A DNA stretch of 64,000 nt from Acidimicrobiales bacterium (GTDB taxonomy: Bacteria > Actinomycetota > Acidimicrobiia > Acidimicrobiales > MedAcidi-G1). The translations under genes and the position numbers were made by a program. The stretch spans positions 1 to 64,000 of the forward strand of contig JAKURV010000007.1 in the NCBI GenBank assembly GCA_022452035.1, given 5' to 3'. The notes under the pieces were generated by a model. The model was given only the letters and a program-made list of their open reading frames with translations, was not told the DNA's origin and made no database searches. Positions 8,878-17,019 of the stretch are shown here, one piece after another; positions within the stretch are counted from its first letter, which is position 1; the number at the start of each line of letters is the position of its first letter.

Positions 8878-11800
8878 CCGGTCCGGTACCCGGCGACCAG
8901 GCGCCACGCGACCGGATCGCCCGGTCGCTCGACGAGAACCTGTTCGTCGAGGCCGGGGCGGGAACCGGAAAGACCACGGCCCTCGTCGGTCGCATGGTCG
9001 CCCTCGTGGTCGACGAGGGCATCGCCGTCGAGGAGATCGCCGCCATCACCTTCACCGAGAAGGCCGCCGCCGAACTCGCCGACGGCTTCCGGCGGAGCCT
9101 CGAGGACGTCGCCCGCCATGACGGCGACCCGGACCGTCGGCGACATGCCGAGGTCGCCCTGGCCGACGTGGACCTCGCCTCGCTCACCACCCTCCACGGC
9201 TTCGCCCGTCGCCTCCTCGGAGACCACCCGCTGGAGGCCGGCCTGCCGCCGGGCTTCGAACTGCTGGACGAGGTGTCCAGCCACCTCGGCTTCGACGATC
9301 GGTGGGCGGACCTCCAGCATCGACTGCTCGACGACGACGACCTCGCCCGGACCGTGCTGCTCGCCGACGCCATGCGCATCCGTCCCCACCACCTCCGCGA
9401 ACTGGCCCGCACGCTCGACGACCGGTGGGACCTCCTCGGAAACCACCCGCCCCCTCCGGAACCCGACCCCGTGGACGTCGCAGGGATCCTGGGACACATG
9501 GACGAGGCCCTGGCCCTGGACCGGGATGACGTCGACGAGGACGACAAACTCCGGATCAGGCTGACCCGAATCCGAGACGCCCAGACCGCGCTCGGCGGCG
9601 CCGTCGACGAGGCCGACACGGTCCGCGTCCTCGCCGACGACGACCACCGGAAGTCCCTTAACGCCGGGGGTGACGGGAACAAGAAGGTGTGGGGCGACGA
9701 CAAGGCGGCCATCGTGGAGGCCGCGTACGCCGCACGGGATTTGTGGGACGCTCTCCTCCGGGCCACGGCCGGTGCCGTGCTCCGACGTCTACTCGCCGAT
9801 CTGGTGGCTGCCACGCTCGAGGCCGCCACCGAACGACGCCATGCAGGGACCCTGGTCTTCCACGACCTGCTGGTCATCGCCCGCGACCTGCTCGCCGACC
9901 CCATCGTCGGCGACGCCGTGAGGACATCCCTCCACGAGCGGTACCGCCGCGTCCTGCTCGACGAGTTTCAGGACACCGACCCGCTCCAGCTCGAGCTTGC
10001 CCTCCTGCTGACTGACCCGGACTCCCCGGTCGGGCCCTCCTTCGACCCCGGCGACTTCTCCCCCGACCCCGGTTCCCTCTTCCTCGTCGGCGATCCGAAG
10101 CAGTCCATCTACCGGTTCCGCCGGGCCGACGTCGCCCTGTACCTGCGCGCCCGCCGCACCCTGGACTCCACCCTGGTGGCGTTGACGGAAAACTTCCGGA
10201 CCACGGTGCCGATCATCGATTGGGTCAACGCCGTGTTCGCCCATCTCATCGGCACCGGGCCGCCGTTGGATACCGCCGCCTCCCACCTGGTCCAGCCCGG
10301 CTATGTGCCCCTCGTCGGGCGACGACCTGCGGCGGCGAACGGACCATCGGTCACCCTGCTGGGCCGACACGCCCACGGCGACGAGATCGACGCCGCCGGG
10401 CTCCGGGACCTAGAAGCTACGGACGTAGCGGCAGCCATCGCCACCGCCGTCGTCGATCGCTGGACGGTCGAGGGAACCGACGGACGGCAGCGCCCCTGTG
10501 GCTTCGGCGACATCGCCATCCTCCTCCCCACCCGTACTTCGCTGCCCGCCCTGGAGGCCGCCCTGGAGGCCGCCGGTATCCCCTACCGGGCCGAGTCCAG
10601 CTCCATGCTCTTCGCCACCCCCCAGGTCCGCGACCTCCTGATGGTGCTCCGGGCCATCGACGACCCGACCGACGACCTCGCCGTGGTCGCCGCGCTGAGG
10701 ACCCCGTACCTCGGTTGTGGAGACGACGACCTCGCCCGTTGGCGCGTCCACCACGGCGGCACGTGGAACCACCAGGCGGACCAGCCCGACGGCGACTCCA
10801 CGGTGGAGGTGGTGGCCTCCGGCCTCGCGTGGATGGGCGGATTGCACCGCTGGCGCCACCACCTCGGACCGTCGGGGATTCTCGAACGCCTCATCCACGA
10901 CCGGAAGGTGTTCCAGGTCGCCTACGGCGAGACCCGACCCCGCGACGCCTGGCGACGGGCTCGGCTCCTGTCCGACCGTGCCCGCGCCTACGCCGAGGTG
11001 GGCGGGGGCTCGCTGCGGGGGTTCGTCGACTGGTGCCTCGCCCAGGCCGACGCGAAGGGCCGGGTCGCCGAGACGGTGCTTCCCGAGGTCGACGACGACG
11101 CTGTGCGGATCCTGACCATCCACGGCGCCAAGGGCCTCGAGTTCCCCATCACCATCCTCTCCGGCATGTCGACCCAGACCGCCCGGACCGACTCCGGGGT
11201 ACAACTCCTCCTCGACGCCGACGGTTCCGCCGAGGTCAGCATCCGCGAGGGGGTCCAGACGTCCGGGTTCCGCGACGCCCACGGCGTCGATCAGCGTTTC
11301 AAGGACGCCGAGACGATCCGACTCCTCTACGTGGCCGCCACACGCGCCCGCGACCACCTCGTCGTCTCGGTCCACCGGGACACCGACGTCGATCCGGACA
11401 AGCCCGGACGACCGGGACCCGGCCGCCTGCTGGCCGGCGCCCTAGTCGAGGTCGGCCGGGCGGCCGTCGACGTCGACCTGTCGCCGACCGGAGGTGTCCT
11501 GCCGGTCACCGGGGCGCCCTCGGGCCGGGGCCTCCCGGACCGCCAGACCTGGATGGCCGAACGCGACGACGCCCTCGAGGCCGCGGCACGGCCCCGGACG
11601 GTGTCGGCCACCGCCATCGCCGCGTACGGCGCCGACCAGACGACCGACGAGGACCGCTCTCGACCGGGCGAGGTGGGCCGGCACGGCACCGGCGTCGGCC
11701 GGGCCGTCCACGGCGCCCTCGAGGTGCTCGACTTCACGACCACCGACCCCTCGGACATCGTGCGCGAGCAGGCAATCACCGAGGGCCTCCTGGGCGACCT

Positions 11801-12227
11801 CCGGACCATCGACTCCCTCGTCCGGGCCGGGCTGGAAACCAACTCGGTCCGCCGAGCCGCCATTACCCGCCACTGGCGCGAGCTCTACGTGGCAGCGCCC
11901 GTCGACGACGCCGACGACGCCCCCGTCGTCGAGGGCTACATCGACCTCGCCTTCCTGGAGGACAACGACCCGCATCCGGGCCTGGTCATCGTCGACTACA
12001 AGACCGACGCCGTGGCAGACGACGCCGACCGGGCGGTGAAGGCCCGCCGGTACCGGCTCCAGGGCGCCGCCTACGCCGTAGCCGCTCAGCGGGCCACCGG
12101 CCTCCCCGTCCGCCGGGTCCTCCTCTGCTTTCTGGCCACCGACGGAGCCACCGAGGTCGAGGTCGACGACCTCGCCGGGGCCATGGACGAGGTCACCTCC
12201 ATCGCCCGGGACTTGGCCGGCGCCTGA
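8874..12227 (+). CDS. AddA/RecB-like UvrD-family helicase-nuclease
   Basis: This 1117-residue protein is a superfamily 1A DNA helicase with a C-terminal nuclease. It should unwind and degrade DNA ends for recombinational repair. Motifs in order: Walker A EAGAGTGKTT with K33, motif Ia TFTEKAAAEL, Walker B LLDEFQDTD with D363-E364, motif III GDPKQSIYRFRRAD, motif V HGAKGLEFP, motif VI LLYVAATRARDHL, and the nuclease motif VIVDYKTD with D1041 and K1043. Its ATG overlaps the stop of the AddB-like gene by four bases (ATGA), so the two are translationally coupled. AddA is the best family name. AdnB of mycobacteria is a relative with the same domain order. Confidence 0.92.
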   Translation: MTGPVPGDQAPRDRIARSLDENLFVEAGAGTGKTTALVGRMVALVVDEGIAVEEIAAITFTEKAAAELADGFRRSLEDVARHDGDPDRRRHAEVALADVDLASLTTLHGFARRLLGDHPLEAGLPPGFELLDEVSSHLGFDDRWADLQHRLLDDDDLARTVLLADAMRIRPHHLRELARTLDDRWDLLGNHPPPPEPDPVDVAGILGHMDEALALDRDDVDEDDKLRIRLTRIRDAQTALGGAVDEADTVRVLADDDHRKSLNAGGDGNKKVWGDDKAAIVEAAYAARDLWDALLRATAGAVLRRLLADLVAATLEAATERRHAGTLVFHDLLVIARDLLADPIVGDAVRTSLHERYRRVLLDEFQDTDPLQLELALLLTDPDSPVGPSFDPGDFSPDPGSLFLVGDPKQSIYRFRRADVALYLRARRTLDSTLVALTENFRTTVPIIDWVNAVFAHLIGTGPPLDTAASHLVQPGYVPLVGRRPAAANGPSVTLLGRHAHGDEIDAAGLRDLEATDVAAAIATAVVDRWTVEGTDGRQRPCGFGDIAILLPTRTSLPALEAALEAAGIPYRAESSSMLFATPQVRDLLMVLRAIDDPTDDLAVVAALRTPYLGCGDDDLARWRVHHGGTWNHQADQPDGDSTVEVVASGLAWMGGLHRWRHHLGPSGILERLIHDRKVFQVAYGETRPRDAWRRARLLSDRARAYAEVGGGSLRGFVDWCLAQADAKGRVAETVLPEVDDDAVRILTIHGAKGLEFPITILSGMSTQTARTDSGVQLLLDADGSAEVSIREGVQTSGFRDAHGVDQRFKDAETIRLLYVAATRARDHLVVSVHRDTDVDPDKPGRPGPGRLLAGALVEVGRAAVDVDLSPTGGVLPVTGAPSGRGLPDRQTWMAERDDALEAAARPRTVSATAIAAYGADQTTDEDRSRPGEVGRHGTGVGRAVHGALEVLDFTTTDPSDIVREQAITEGLLGDLRTIDSLVRAGLETNSVRRAAITRHWRELYVAAPVDDADDAPVVEGYIDLAFLEDNDPHPGLVIVDYKTDAVADDADRAVKARRYRLQGAAYAVAAQRATGLPVRRVLLCFLATDGATEVEVDDLAGAMDEVTSIARDLAGA

Positions 12228-12279
12228 TTCGTCCTCAGCCTCCTCCGGCCCTGATCCGGATCGACGAGCCGGTGGTCGG

Positions 12280-12285
12280 TAGCGT
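12280..12285 (+). promoter_or_regulatory. -10 element of citE-like gene
   Basis: TAGCGT lies 7 bases before the ATG at 12293. Confidence 0.5.
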
Positions 12286-12292
12286 CGGCACC

Positions 12293-13141
12293 ATGCCTTC
12301 CGGCGGAGACGACTTCACCATGAGAAGCCTGCTGTTCGCTCCGGGAATTCGGGCTGACGTCCTGGCCAAGCTGCCCCGAACATCGCCCAGCGCGGCCGTC
12401 ATTGACCTTGAGGACGCCGTTCCGCCCGACCGCAAGGCCGAAGCCCGGGCGGTGGCCCACCAGGTTGCGCCGTCGCTGGTCAAACAGGTGCGGCTGTTCG
12501 TCCGGGTGAACGCTCCCGACACTGGGCACTTTGCCGACGACGTCCTGGAGGGCCTGCCACCCGGACTGACCGGGGTGGTCGTCCCCAAGCTGGAGTCGGC
12601 GGCTGCTGTCGACGCTGTGTCGGTCGCCCTGGACGGTGCCGGGCACCACGACCTGGCCATCGTCGCCGGCCTGGAGACGGTGGCCGGCGTGGTCGATGCC
12701 CGCACGATCACCACCCACCCCCGGGTCCGATGGTGCTACTTCGGGGCGGAGGACTACGTGGCCGATCTGGGCGGGGTCCGTACGTCTGGCAACACCGAGG
12801 TAGCCACCGCCCGGGCTCAGATCGGACAGGCGGCCCGGCTCGGCGACGTCCAGGCCGTCGACATGGTGGTGGCCGACTTCGCCGACGACGATCGCTTCCG
12901 ACGCGAGGCCGCCGAGGCCCGAGCCCTCGGGTTCGCCGGGAAGTTGTGTATCCATCCGGCCCAGGTGCCCCTGGCCGACGAGGCCTTCCGACCCACCGAG
13001 GCGGAGTTGGCCTGGGCCCGCGAGGTGGACGCCGCCTACCGGGAAGCCGTGGCCCGTGGCGATGCGGCGATCTCGGTTCGTGGCGAGATGGTCGACGAGC
13101 CGGTGGCCCGACGGGCCCGCACCCTTCTGGCCGCCGGCTGA
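12293..13141 (+). CDS. HpcH/HpaI aldolase/CitE-family CoA ester lyase
   Basis: This 282-residue TIM-barrel protein belongs to the CitE/malyl-CoA lyase-like family. Such enzymes cleave or form beta-hydroxyacyl-CoA thioesters with Mg2+. Visible are RSLLFAPG near the start, IDLEDAVPPDRKAEAR, LFVRVNA, PKLES, IVAGLET and the FGAEDYVADLG metal-binding segment. The FAGKLCIHPAQV stretch is typical of the C-terminal part. The start at 12293 is chosen for the TAGCGT box 7 bases upstream. The ATG at 12320, nine codons in, is the alternative and has GGCGGAG in front. The next gene follows after 14 bases, so both are probably one transcript. The acid substrate is unknown. Confidence 0.9.
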   Translation: MPSGGDDFTMRSLLFAPGIRADVLAKLPRTSPSAAVIDLEDAVPPDRKAEARAVAHQVAPSLVKQVRLFVRVNAPDTGHFADDVLEGLPPGLTGVVVPKLESAAAVDAVSVALDGAGHHDLAIVAGLETVAGVVDARTITTHPRVRWCYFGAEDYVADLGGVRTSGNTEVATARAQIGQAARLGDVQAVDMVVADFADDDRFRREAAEARALGFAGKLCIHPAQVPLADEAFRPTEAELAWAREVDAAYREAVARGDAAISVRGEMVDEPVARRARTLLAAG

Positions 13142-13155
13142 CTGGGGAGGACGAC

Positions 13156-14100
13156 ATGGCCAGCCTGGTTCCCGAGGGTGAGGCGTTCTACGGCATCCAA
13201 CTGCCGATCCAGACCCTGACCCGAACGTTGGCCGATCCGTGGGAGGACGACGCCACCCCCGAGGACCTGGCCCGGGTGGCCCGGGCCGCCGAGGAGGCCG
13301 GCCTGGACTTCGTGGGGGTGTGCGACCACGTGGCCGTCCCCGACAACGATTACGCAGCCCACATGCGGACCACCTGGTACGACCCAGTGGCCACCCTGGC
13401 CTGGCTAGGCGCCCAGACTCGGTCCATCCACCTCCTATCGGTGGTGTGGGTCGCCGCCTACCGCCACCCCCTCCTGACGGCCAGCACCTTCGGCACCCTG
13501 GCCCACCTGACCGACGACCGAGTGATTCTCGGCGTCGGGGCCGGCCACGTGGAGGCCGAGTTCGAGGCGCTCGGCGTGGACTTCCACCGTCGGGGCCGGA
13601 TCCTCGACGAGTGCATCGACGCTGTCCGAGGCGCTTATGCCGACCGCTACATCAGCTACCGGGGGGACCACTTCTCCTATACAGACGTCGGGGTGTCTCC
13701 CGGGCCGCCGAGTGGTGACCTGCCCATCTGGGTCGGTGGCGCCGGGAAGGCCGCCTGGCAGCGGACCGGACGCCGGGGAGACGGCTACATCCCGATGGGC
13801 GCATCGCGTGACCAGTACCCGGAGATCATCGACACCATCCGCCGGTCAGCCGAGGAGGCCGAACGCGGCGACGCCCGGTTCGACATCGGGATTATGCCCG
13901 GATGGGCCTACATCGGCGACCCTCCGGATGACCTGCCGCCGGCCTGGTTGACCGGCTCTCCGGAGCGGATCGCCGAGGAACTCCGAGCCGACCGGGAAAC
14001 GGGAGCCAACGCCTTCCACCTCAAGTTCCGCAGCCGAACCCTAGAGGAGTACCTCGACCAGTTGGCCGCCTTCGGCGCTGAGGTGAGGCCACTGCTCTAA
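13156..14100 (+). CDS. Luciferase-like (LLM) F420-dependent oxidoreductase
   Basis: This 314-residue protein is a bacterial-luciferase-like monooxygenase/reductase, TIM-barrel fold, probably using coenzyme F420. Supporting stretches are VARAAEEAGLDFVGVCDHV, LLSVVWVAAYRHPLLTAST, DRVILGVGAGHVEAEFEALG and LPIWVGGAGKAAW. The start is set by GGGGAGG 6 bases before the ATG. The frame is open further upstream to 12730 but that part lies inside the citE-like gene. It probably shares a transcript with the lyase. Whether it is a hydride-transfer reductase or a monooxygenase cannot be told. Confidence 0.9.
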   Translation: MASLVPEGEAFYGIQLPIQTLTRTLADPWEDDATPEDLARVARAAEEAGLDFVGVCDHVAVPDNDYAAHMRTTWYDPVATLAWLGAQTRSIHLLSVVWVAAYRHPLLTASTFGTLAHLTDDRVILGVGAGHVEAEFEALGVDFHRRGRILDECIDAVRGAYADRYISYRGDHFSYTDVGVSPGPPSGDLPIWVGGAGKAAWQRTGRRGDGYIPMGASRDQYPEIIDTIRRSAEEAERGDARFDIGIMPGWAYIGDPPDDLPPAWLTGSPERIAEELRADRETGANAFHLKFRSRTLEEYLDQLAAFGAEVRPLL

Positions 14101-14165
14101 CCGCCTGCGGAACAGTTTCGCGTGGCGGGGGTGCGAGTCGGCTCAGAACCGGCGATCATGGGGCC

Positions 14166-14516
14166 ATGGTCAAGATCGACGACGACACCCAGAAGGCCCT
14201 CCTGCTCTTCAACCGCCGGACCGAGGCTGCTGAAGCCGTCAAGGCTGCCGAGCGGAACCTGGCCAAGGCCGTCAAGGCTAAGGACGAGGCGGCCGCGGCC
14301 CTGAAGCGCGCCCAGGACAGCGGGGGTGGTGCGGAGTCGGTCGCCGAAGCGGAGGCTGAGTGGCGGACCGCCGTCGACGCCTGGCAGCGCGCGCGCGACG
14401 GCGAGGAGCCGGAGGAAGCCTCGGCCGAAGACACCGCCGACGAAACACCCGACGCCGACGAAGACACCCCGGCCGAAGACACCGCCGACACCCCGACCTC
14501 CGACGAAGAGGAGTAG
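14166..14516 (+). CDS. Small coiled-coil protein with acidic tail, function unknown
   Basis: This 116-residue protein is not one I recognise. Residues 1-80 are Ala/Lys/Glu-rich with heptad character (AAEAVKAAERNLAKAVKAKD), predicting an alpha-helical coiled coil. Residues 81-116 are almost only Glu, Asp, Thr, Pro and Ala, built on a twice-repeated AEDTAD unit encoded by an 18-base DNA repeat. There is no signal peptide or membrane segment. A GATCAT hexamer lies 6 bases before the ATG. It sits between the luciferase-like gene and the dioxygenase, 11 bases from the latter. Composition agrees with coding sequence, and the opposite frames in the region look like shadows. Confidence 0.65.
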   Translation: MVKIDDDTQKALLLFNRRTEAAEAVKAAERNLAKAVKAKDEAAAALKRAQDSGGGAESVAEAEAEWRTAVDAWQRARDGEEPEEASAEDTADETPDADEDTPAEDTADTPTSDEEE

Positions 14517-14527
14517 GCGGCCGGCCC

Positions 14528-15388
14528 ATGCCGGTGCTGTCCTCGAAGCCCCTGCGGCCGGTCACGGCCGCTGAGGTCGCTCGCTTCGCCGCGGACGGCG
14601 TCGTCCACCTCCCTGGGATTCTCCCCACGGCCTGGCTAGACCAGCTGTCCGGCCCGGTTGAGGAGGCCCTAGTCGATCCGGTAACCACCACCGACATGAC
14701 GGCCCTCTGGGCCGGGGTGGCCGAGACCGCCGACCCTGGCGGCGGACGCTTCCTCTCCGGTGTAGACCACTGGCGACACCACGAGGCGTTCGCCCGGTTC
14801 GCAACCGCCTCCCCTCTGCCGGCTATCGCCGGCACCCTCCTGGTGGCCGACCGGATCCACCTCTACGAGGACTCGCTGCTGGTCAAGGAACCGGGGACCG
14901 TGGCTCGTACCGCCTTCCACCAGGACCTGGGCTACTTCCACCTGTCCGGGGACCGGATCTGTACCACCTGGGCGCCCCTCGACGAGGTTGACGCCGAGAC
15001 CGGCGCCGTGTCGTACCTCCGCGGATCACACCGGTCGGGGGTGGTCCACCGCCCCAACTGGTTCGTAGACGATCAGCCCCTTCCGGGCACCGGGGGTGAG
15101 CCGGTCCCCACCGTCCGCCTCGACGACCCTCGCCTGGTTCGCTTCGACACCGTGCCCGGCGATCTGGTGGTCCACCACGCCGCAACCCTCCACGGCGCAG
15201 GACCCAACCGGTCGACCACCCGCCGGCGCCGGGCCGTCTCGGTCCGGTACTGCGGCGACGGCGTCCGATACGAGATCCGGCCCGGGGCCCCTGCCAAGGC
15301 GCACCACGCCGAGGTCCGCTCTGGCGACCCGGTGGTTGACCATCCTGGGTGTCCTGAGGTCTGGCGACGACCCTTAGGGTCCGACTGA
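14528..15388 (+). CDS. Phytanoyl-CoA dioxygenase (PhyH) family protein
   Basis: This 286-residue protein is an Fe(II)/2-oxoglutarate dioxygenase of the PhyH type, which hydroxylates carbon atoms, in the founding member the alpha carbon of phytanoyl-CoA. The metal facial triad is visible as H-x-D in TAFHQDLGYF and the distal His in LHGAGPN, followed by an Arg-rich stretch (TTRRRRAVSVRY) expected to bind 2-oxoglutarate. It starts at the ATG at 14528. Its stop overlaps the ATG of the acyl-CoA ligase by one base (TGATG), so hydroxylation and CoA activation are probably part of one pathway. Actual substrate unknown. Confidence 0.88.
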   Translation: MPVLSSKPLRPVTAAEVARFAADGVVHLPGILPTAWLDQLSGPVEEALVDPVTTTDMTALWAGVAETADPGGGRFLSGVDHWRHHEAFARFATASPLPAIAGTLLVADRIHLYEDSLLVKEPGTVARTAFHQDLGYFHLSGDRICTTWAPLDEVDAETGAVSYLRGSHRSGVVHRPNWFVDDQPLPGTGGEPVPTVRLDDPRLVRFDTVPGDLVVHHAATLHGAGPNRSTTRRRRAVSVRYCGDGVRYEIRPGAPAKAHHAEVRSGDPVVDHPGCPEVWRRPLGSD

Positions 15389-16965
15389 TGAATGCGCCGT
15401 GGTCCACCATCCCCGACCTGGTCGACGACGCCGCCCTCCGGTTCGGCGACCGAGAGGCAATCGTCGACGGGGATCTCCGATGGACGTTCGCCGAATACCG
15501 CGACCAGATCCACGCCGCCAGCCGGGCCCTGATGGCCCACGGGATCGGAGCGGGCGACCGGATCGCTGTCTGGGCGCCCAACGTGGCCGAGTGGGCGGTG
15601 GCTGCCCTGGGTGCCCACTGCGCGGGAGCCGTGCTTGTCCCCATCAACACTCGCTTTCGGGGCCGGGAAGCCGCCGAGCTCCTGGATCGCACCCTGGCTC
15701 GTGTCCTGTTCACCGTCACTGACTTTCTGGACGCTGACTACGTGGCGATGCTCGCCGACGTCGGCGGGGGAACCGAGCTGGACGAGGTAGTCATCCTCCG
15801 AGGCTCCGTTCCCGACGGGTGCACTTCGTGGGCCGACTTCCTGGAGGCAGGCGACACGGTCGACGACGGCAACCGGGCGACTCGTTCGGCAGCCGTCGGA
15901 GGCGACGACCTCTGCCATCTCATGTTCACCTCGGGGACCACCGGCTCGCCGAAGGGCGCCATGCTCCGCCACTCAGCTATCTGCCGGGCCTTCCTCGCGT
16001 GGAGCGAGGTCATCGGCCTGGAGGCCGGCGACCGCTATCTGGTGGTCAATCCGTTCTTCCACGCCTTCGGCCTCAACTCCGGGATCCTGGCCTGCCTGAT
16101 GAAGGGCGTAACTCTCGTTCCCCACCCAGTGTTCGACGTCCCGGCAGTGATGAGGCGGGTCGGCGAGGAGCGAATCACCATGCTCCCCGGTCCGCCGGCC
16201 ATCTACCAGACGATCCTGAACCACCCCGACCTCGACGAATTTGACCTGTCTTCGCTCCGACTGGCTGTGACCGGCGCTGCGACTATCCCCGTCCAGATGA
16301 TCCACGCCATGCGCGACCGTCTCGGCTTCGAGAAGGTGGTGACCGGCTACGGCCTCACCGAGGCGTCGGGAATCGCCACCATGTGTCGCCACGACGATGA
16401 TCCGGCCCTCATCGCCGGGACCTCGGGACGGGCCATCGATGACGTCGAGGTCCGGGTCGTCACCCCCGACGGAGCCGAGTGCCCGGCCGGCCAGCCGGGC
16501 GAGGTGGTCGTCCGCGGCTACAACGTGATGGTCGGCTACCTGGACGATCCCGACCAGACCGCCGAGGCCATCGACGCCGAGGGTTGGCTGCACACCGGCG
16601 ACATCGGGGTCATGGACGCCGACGGCTACCTAGACATCACTGACCGGGTGAAGGACATGTTCATCAACGGCGGGTTCAACGTCTACCCGGCCGAGGTGGA
16701 GCGCCTGATGCTGGCCCACCCCGAGGTCGGTCAGGTGGCCGTCGTCGGGATCCCTGACGACCGGCTCGGCGAGGTGGGAATGGCGTTCGTCGTACCGGCC
16801 CCCGACACCCACCCTGACCCGGCGGACATCGTGTCGTGGTGCCGCGACGAAATGGCCAACTACAAGGCACCCCGCCGGGTCGAGGTCATTGACGTTCTGC
16901 CGCTGAACGCCAGTGGCAAGGTCCTCAAGTTCGAGCTGCGCCAGCGCGGCGCGGCGCTTCTCTGA
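15388..16965 (+). CDS. Acyl-CoA synthetase, FadD3-like
   Basis: This 525-residue ANL ligase has the adenylation motif MFTSGTTGSPKGAMLRHSA, the YGLTEASG motif, GDIGVMDADGYLDITDRVKD and the C-terminal NASGKVLKFELR lysine segment. The VPINTRFRGREAAELL region and overall length resemble FadD3, the actinobacterial ligase for the propanoate side chain left after sterol ring A/B degradation, but that resemblance is by eye. Translation is coupled to the PhyH gene. No other sterol-ring degradation genes are in the window, so a different lipid or terpenoid acid is equally possible. Confidence 0.92.
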   Translation: MNAPWSTIPDLVDDAALRFGDREAIVDGDLRWTFAEYRDQIHAASRALMAHGIGAGDRIAVWAPNVAEWAVAALGAHCAGAVLVPINTRFRGREAAELLDRTLARVLFTVTDFLDADYVAMLADVGGGTELDEVVILRGSVPDGCTSWADFLEAGDTVDDGNRATRSAAVGGDDLCHLMFTSGTTGSPKGAMLRHSAICRAFLAWSEVIGLEAGDRYLVVNPFFHAFGLNSGILACLMKGVTLVPHPVFDVPAVMRRVGEERITMLPGPPAIYQTILNHPDLDEFDLSSLRLAVTGAATIPVQMIHAMRDRLGFEKVVTGYGLTEASGIATMCRHDDDPALIAGTSGRAIDDVEVRVVTPDGAECPAGQPGEVVVRGYNVMVGYLDDPDQTAEAIDAEGWLHTGDIGVMDADGYLDITDRVKDMFINGGFNVYPAEVERLMLAHPEVGQVAVVGIPDDRLGEVGMAFVVPAPDTHPDPADIVSWCRDEMANYKAPRRVEVIDVLPLNASGKVLKFELRQRGAALL

Positions 16966-17003
16966 ACCGAACCGCCTCCTCCCGGCCAGCAGGGACGTAC
17001 CAG

Positions 17004-17009
17004 TAGCCT
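17004..17009 (+). promoter_or_regulatory. -10 element of ileS
   Basis: TAGCCT ends 10 bases before the ATG at 17020, implying a leader of only about three bases. The 54-base gap leaves no room for a T-box leader. Confidence 0.4.
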
Positions 17010-17019
17010 GCACCAGGTC

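Noticed and set aside
10220-12292. Very long open frame overlapping the AddA-like gene
   Set aside because: Only its last part (12293-13141) is coding, for the CitE-like lyase. The rest is Arg/Pro-rich, a typical shifted-frame product of GC-rich coding DNA.
16966-17019. T-box leader before ileS
   Set aside because: The gap is only 54 bases and has a -10-like box close to the start codon.
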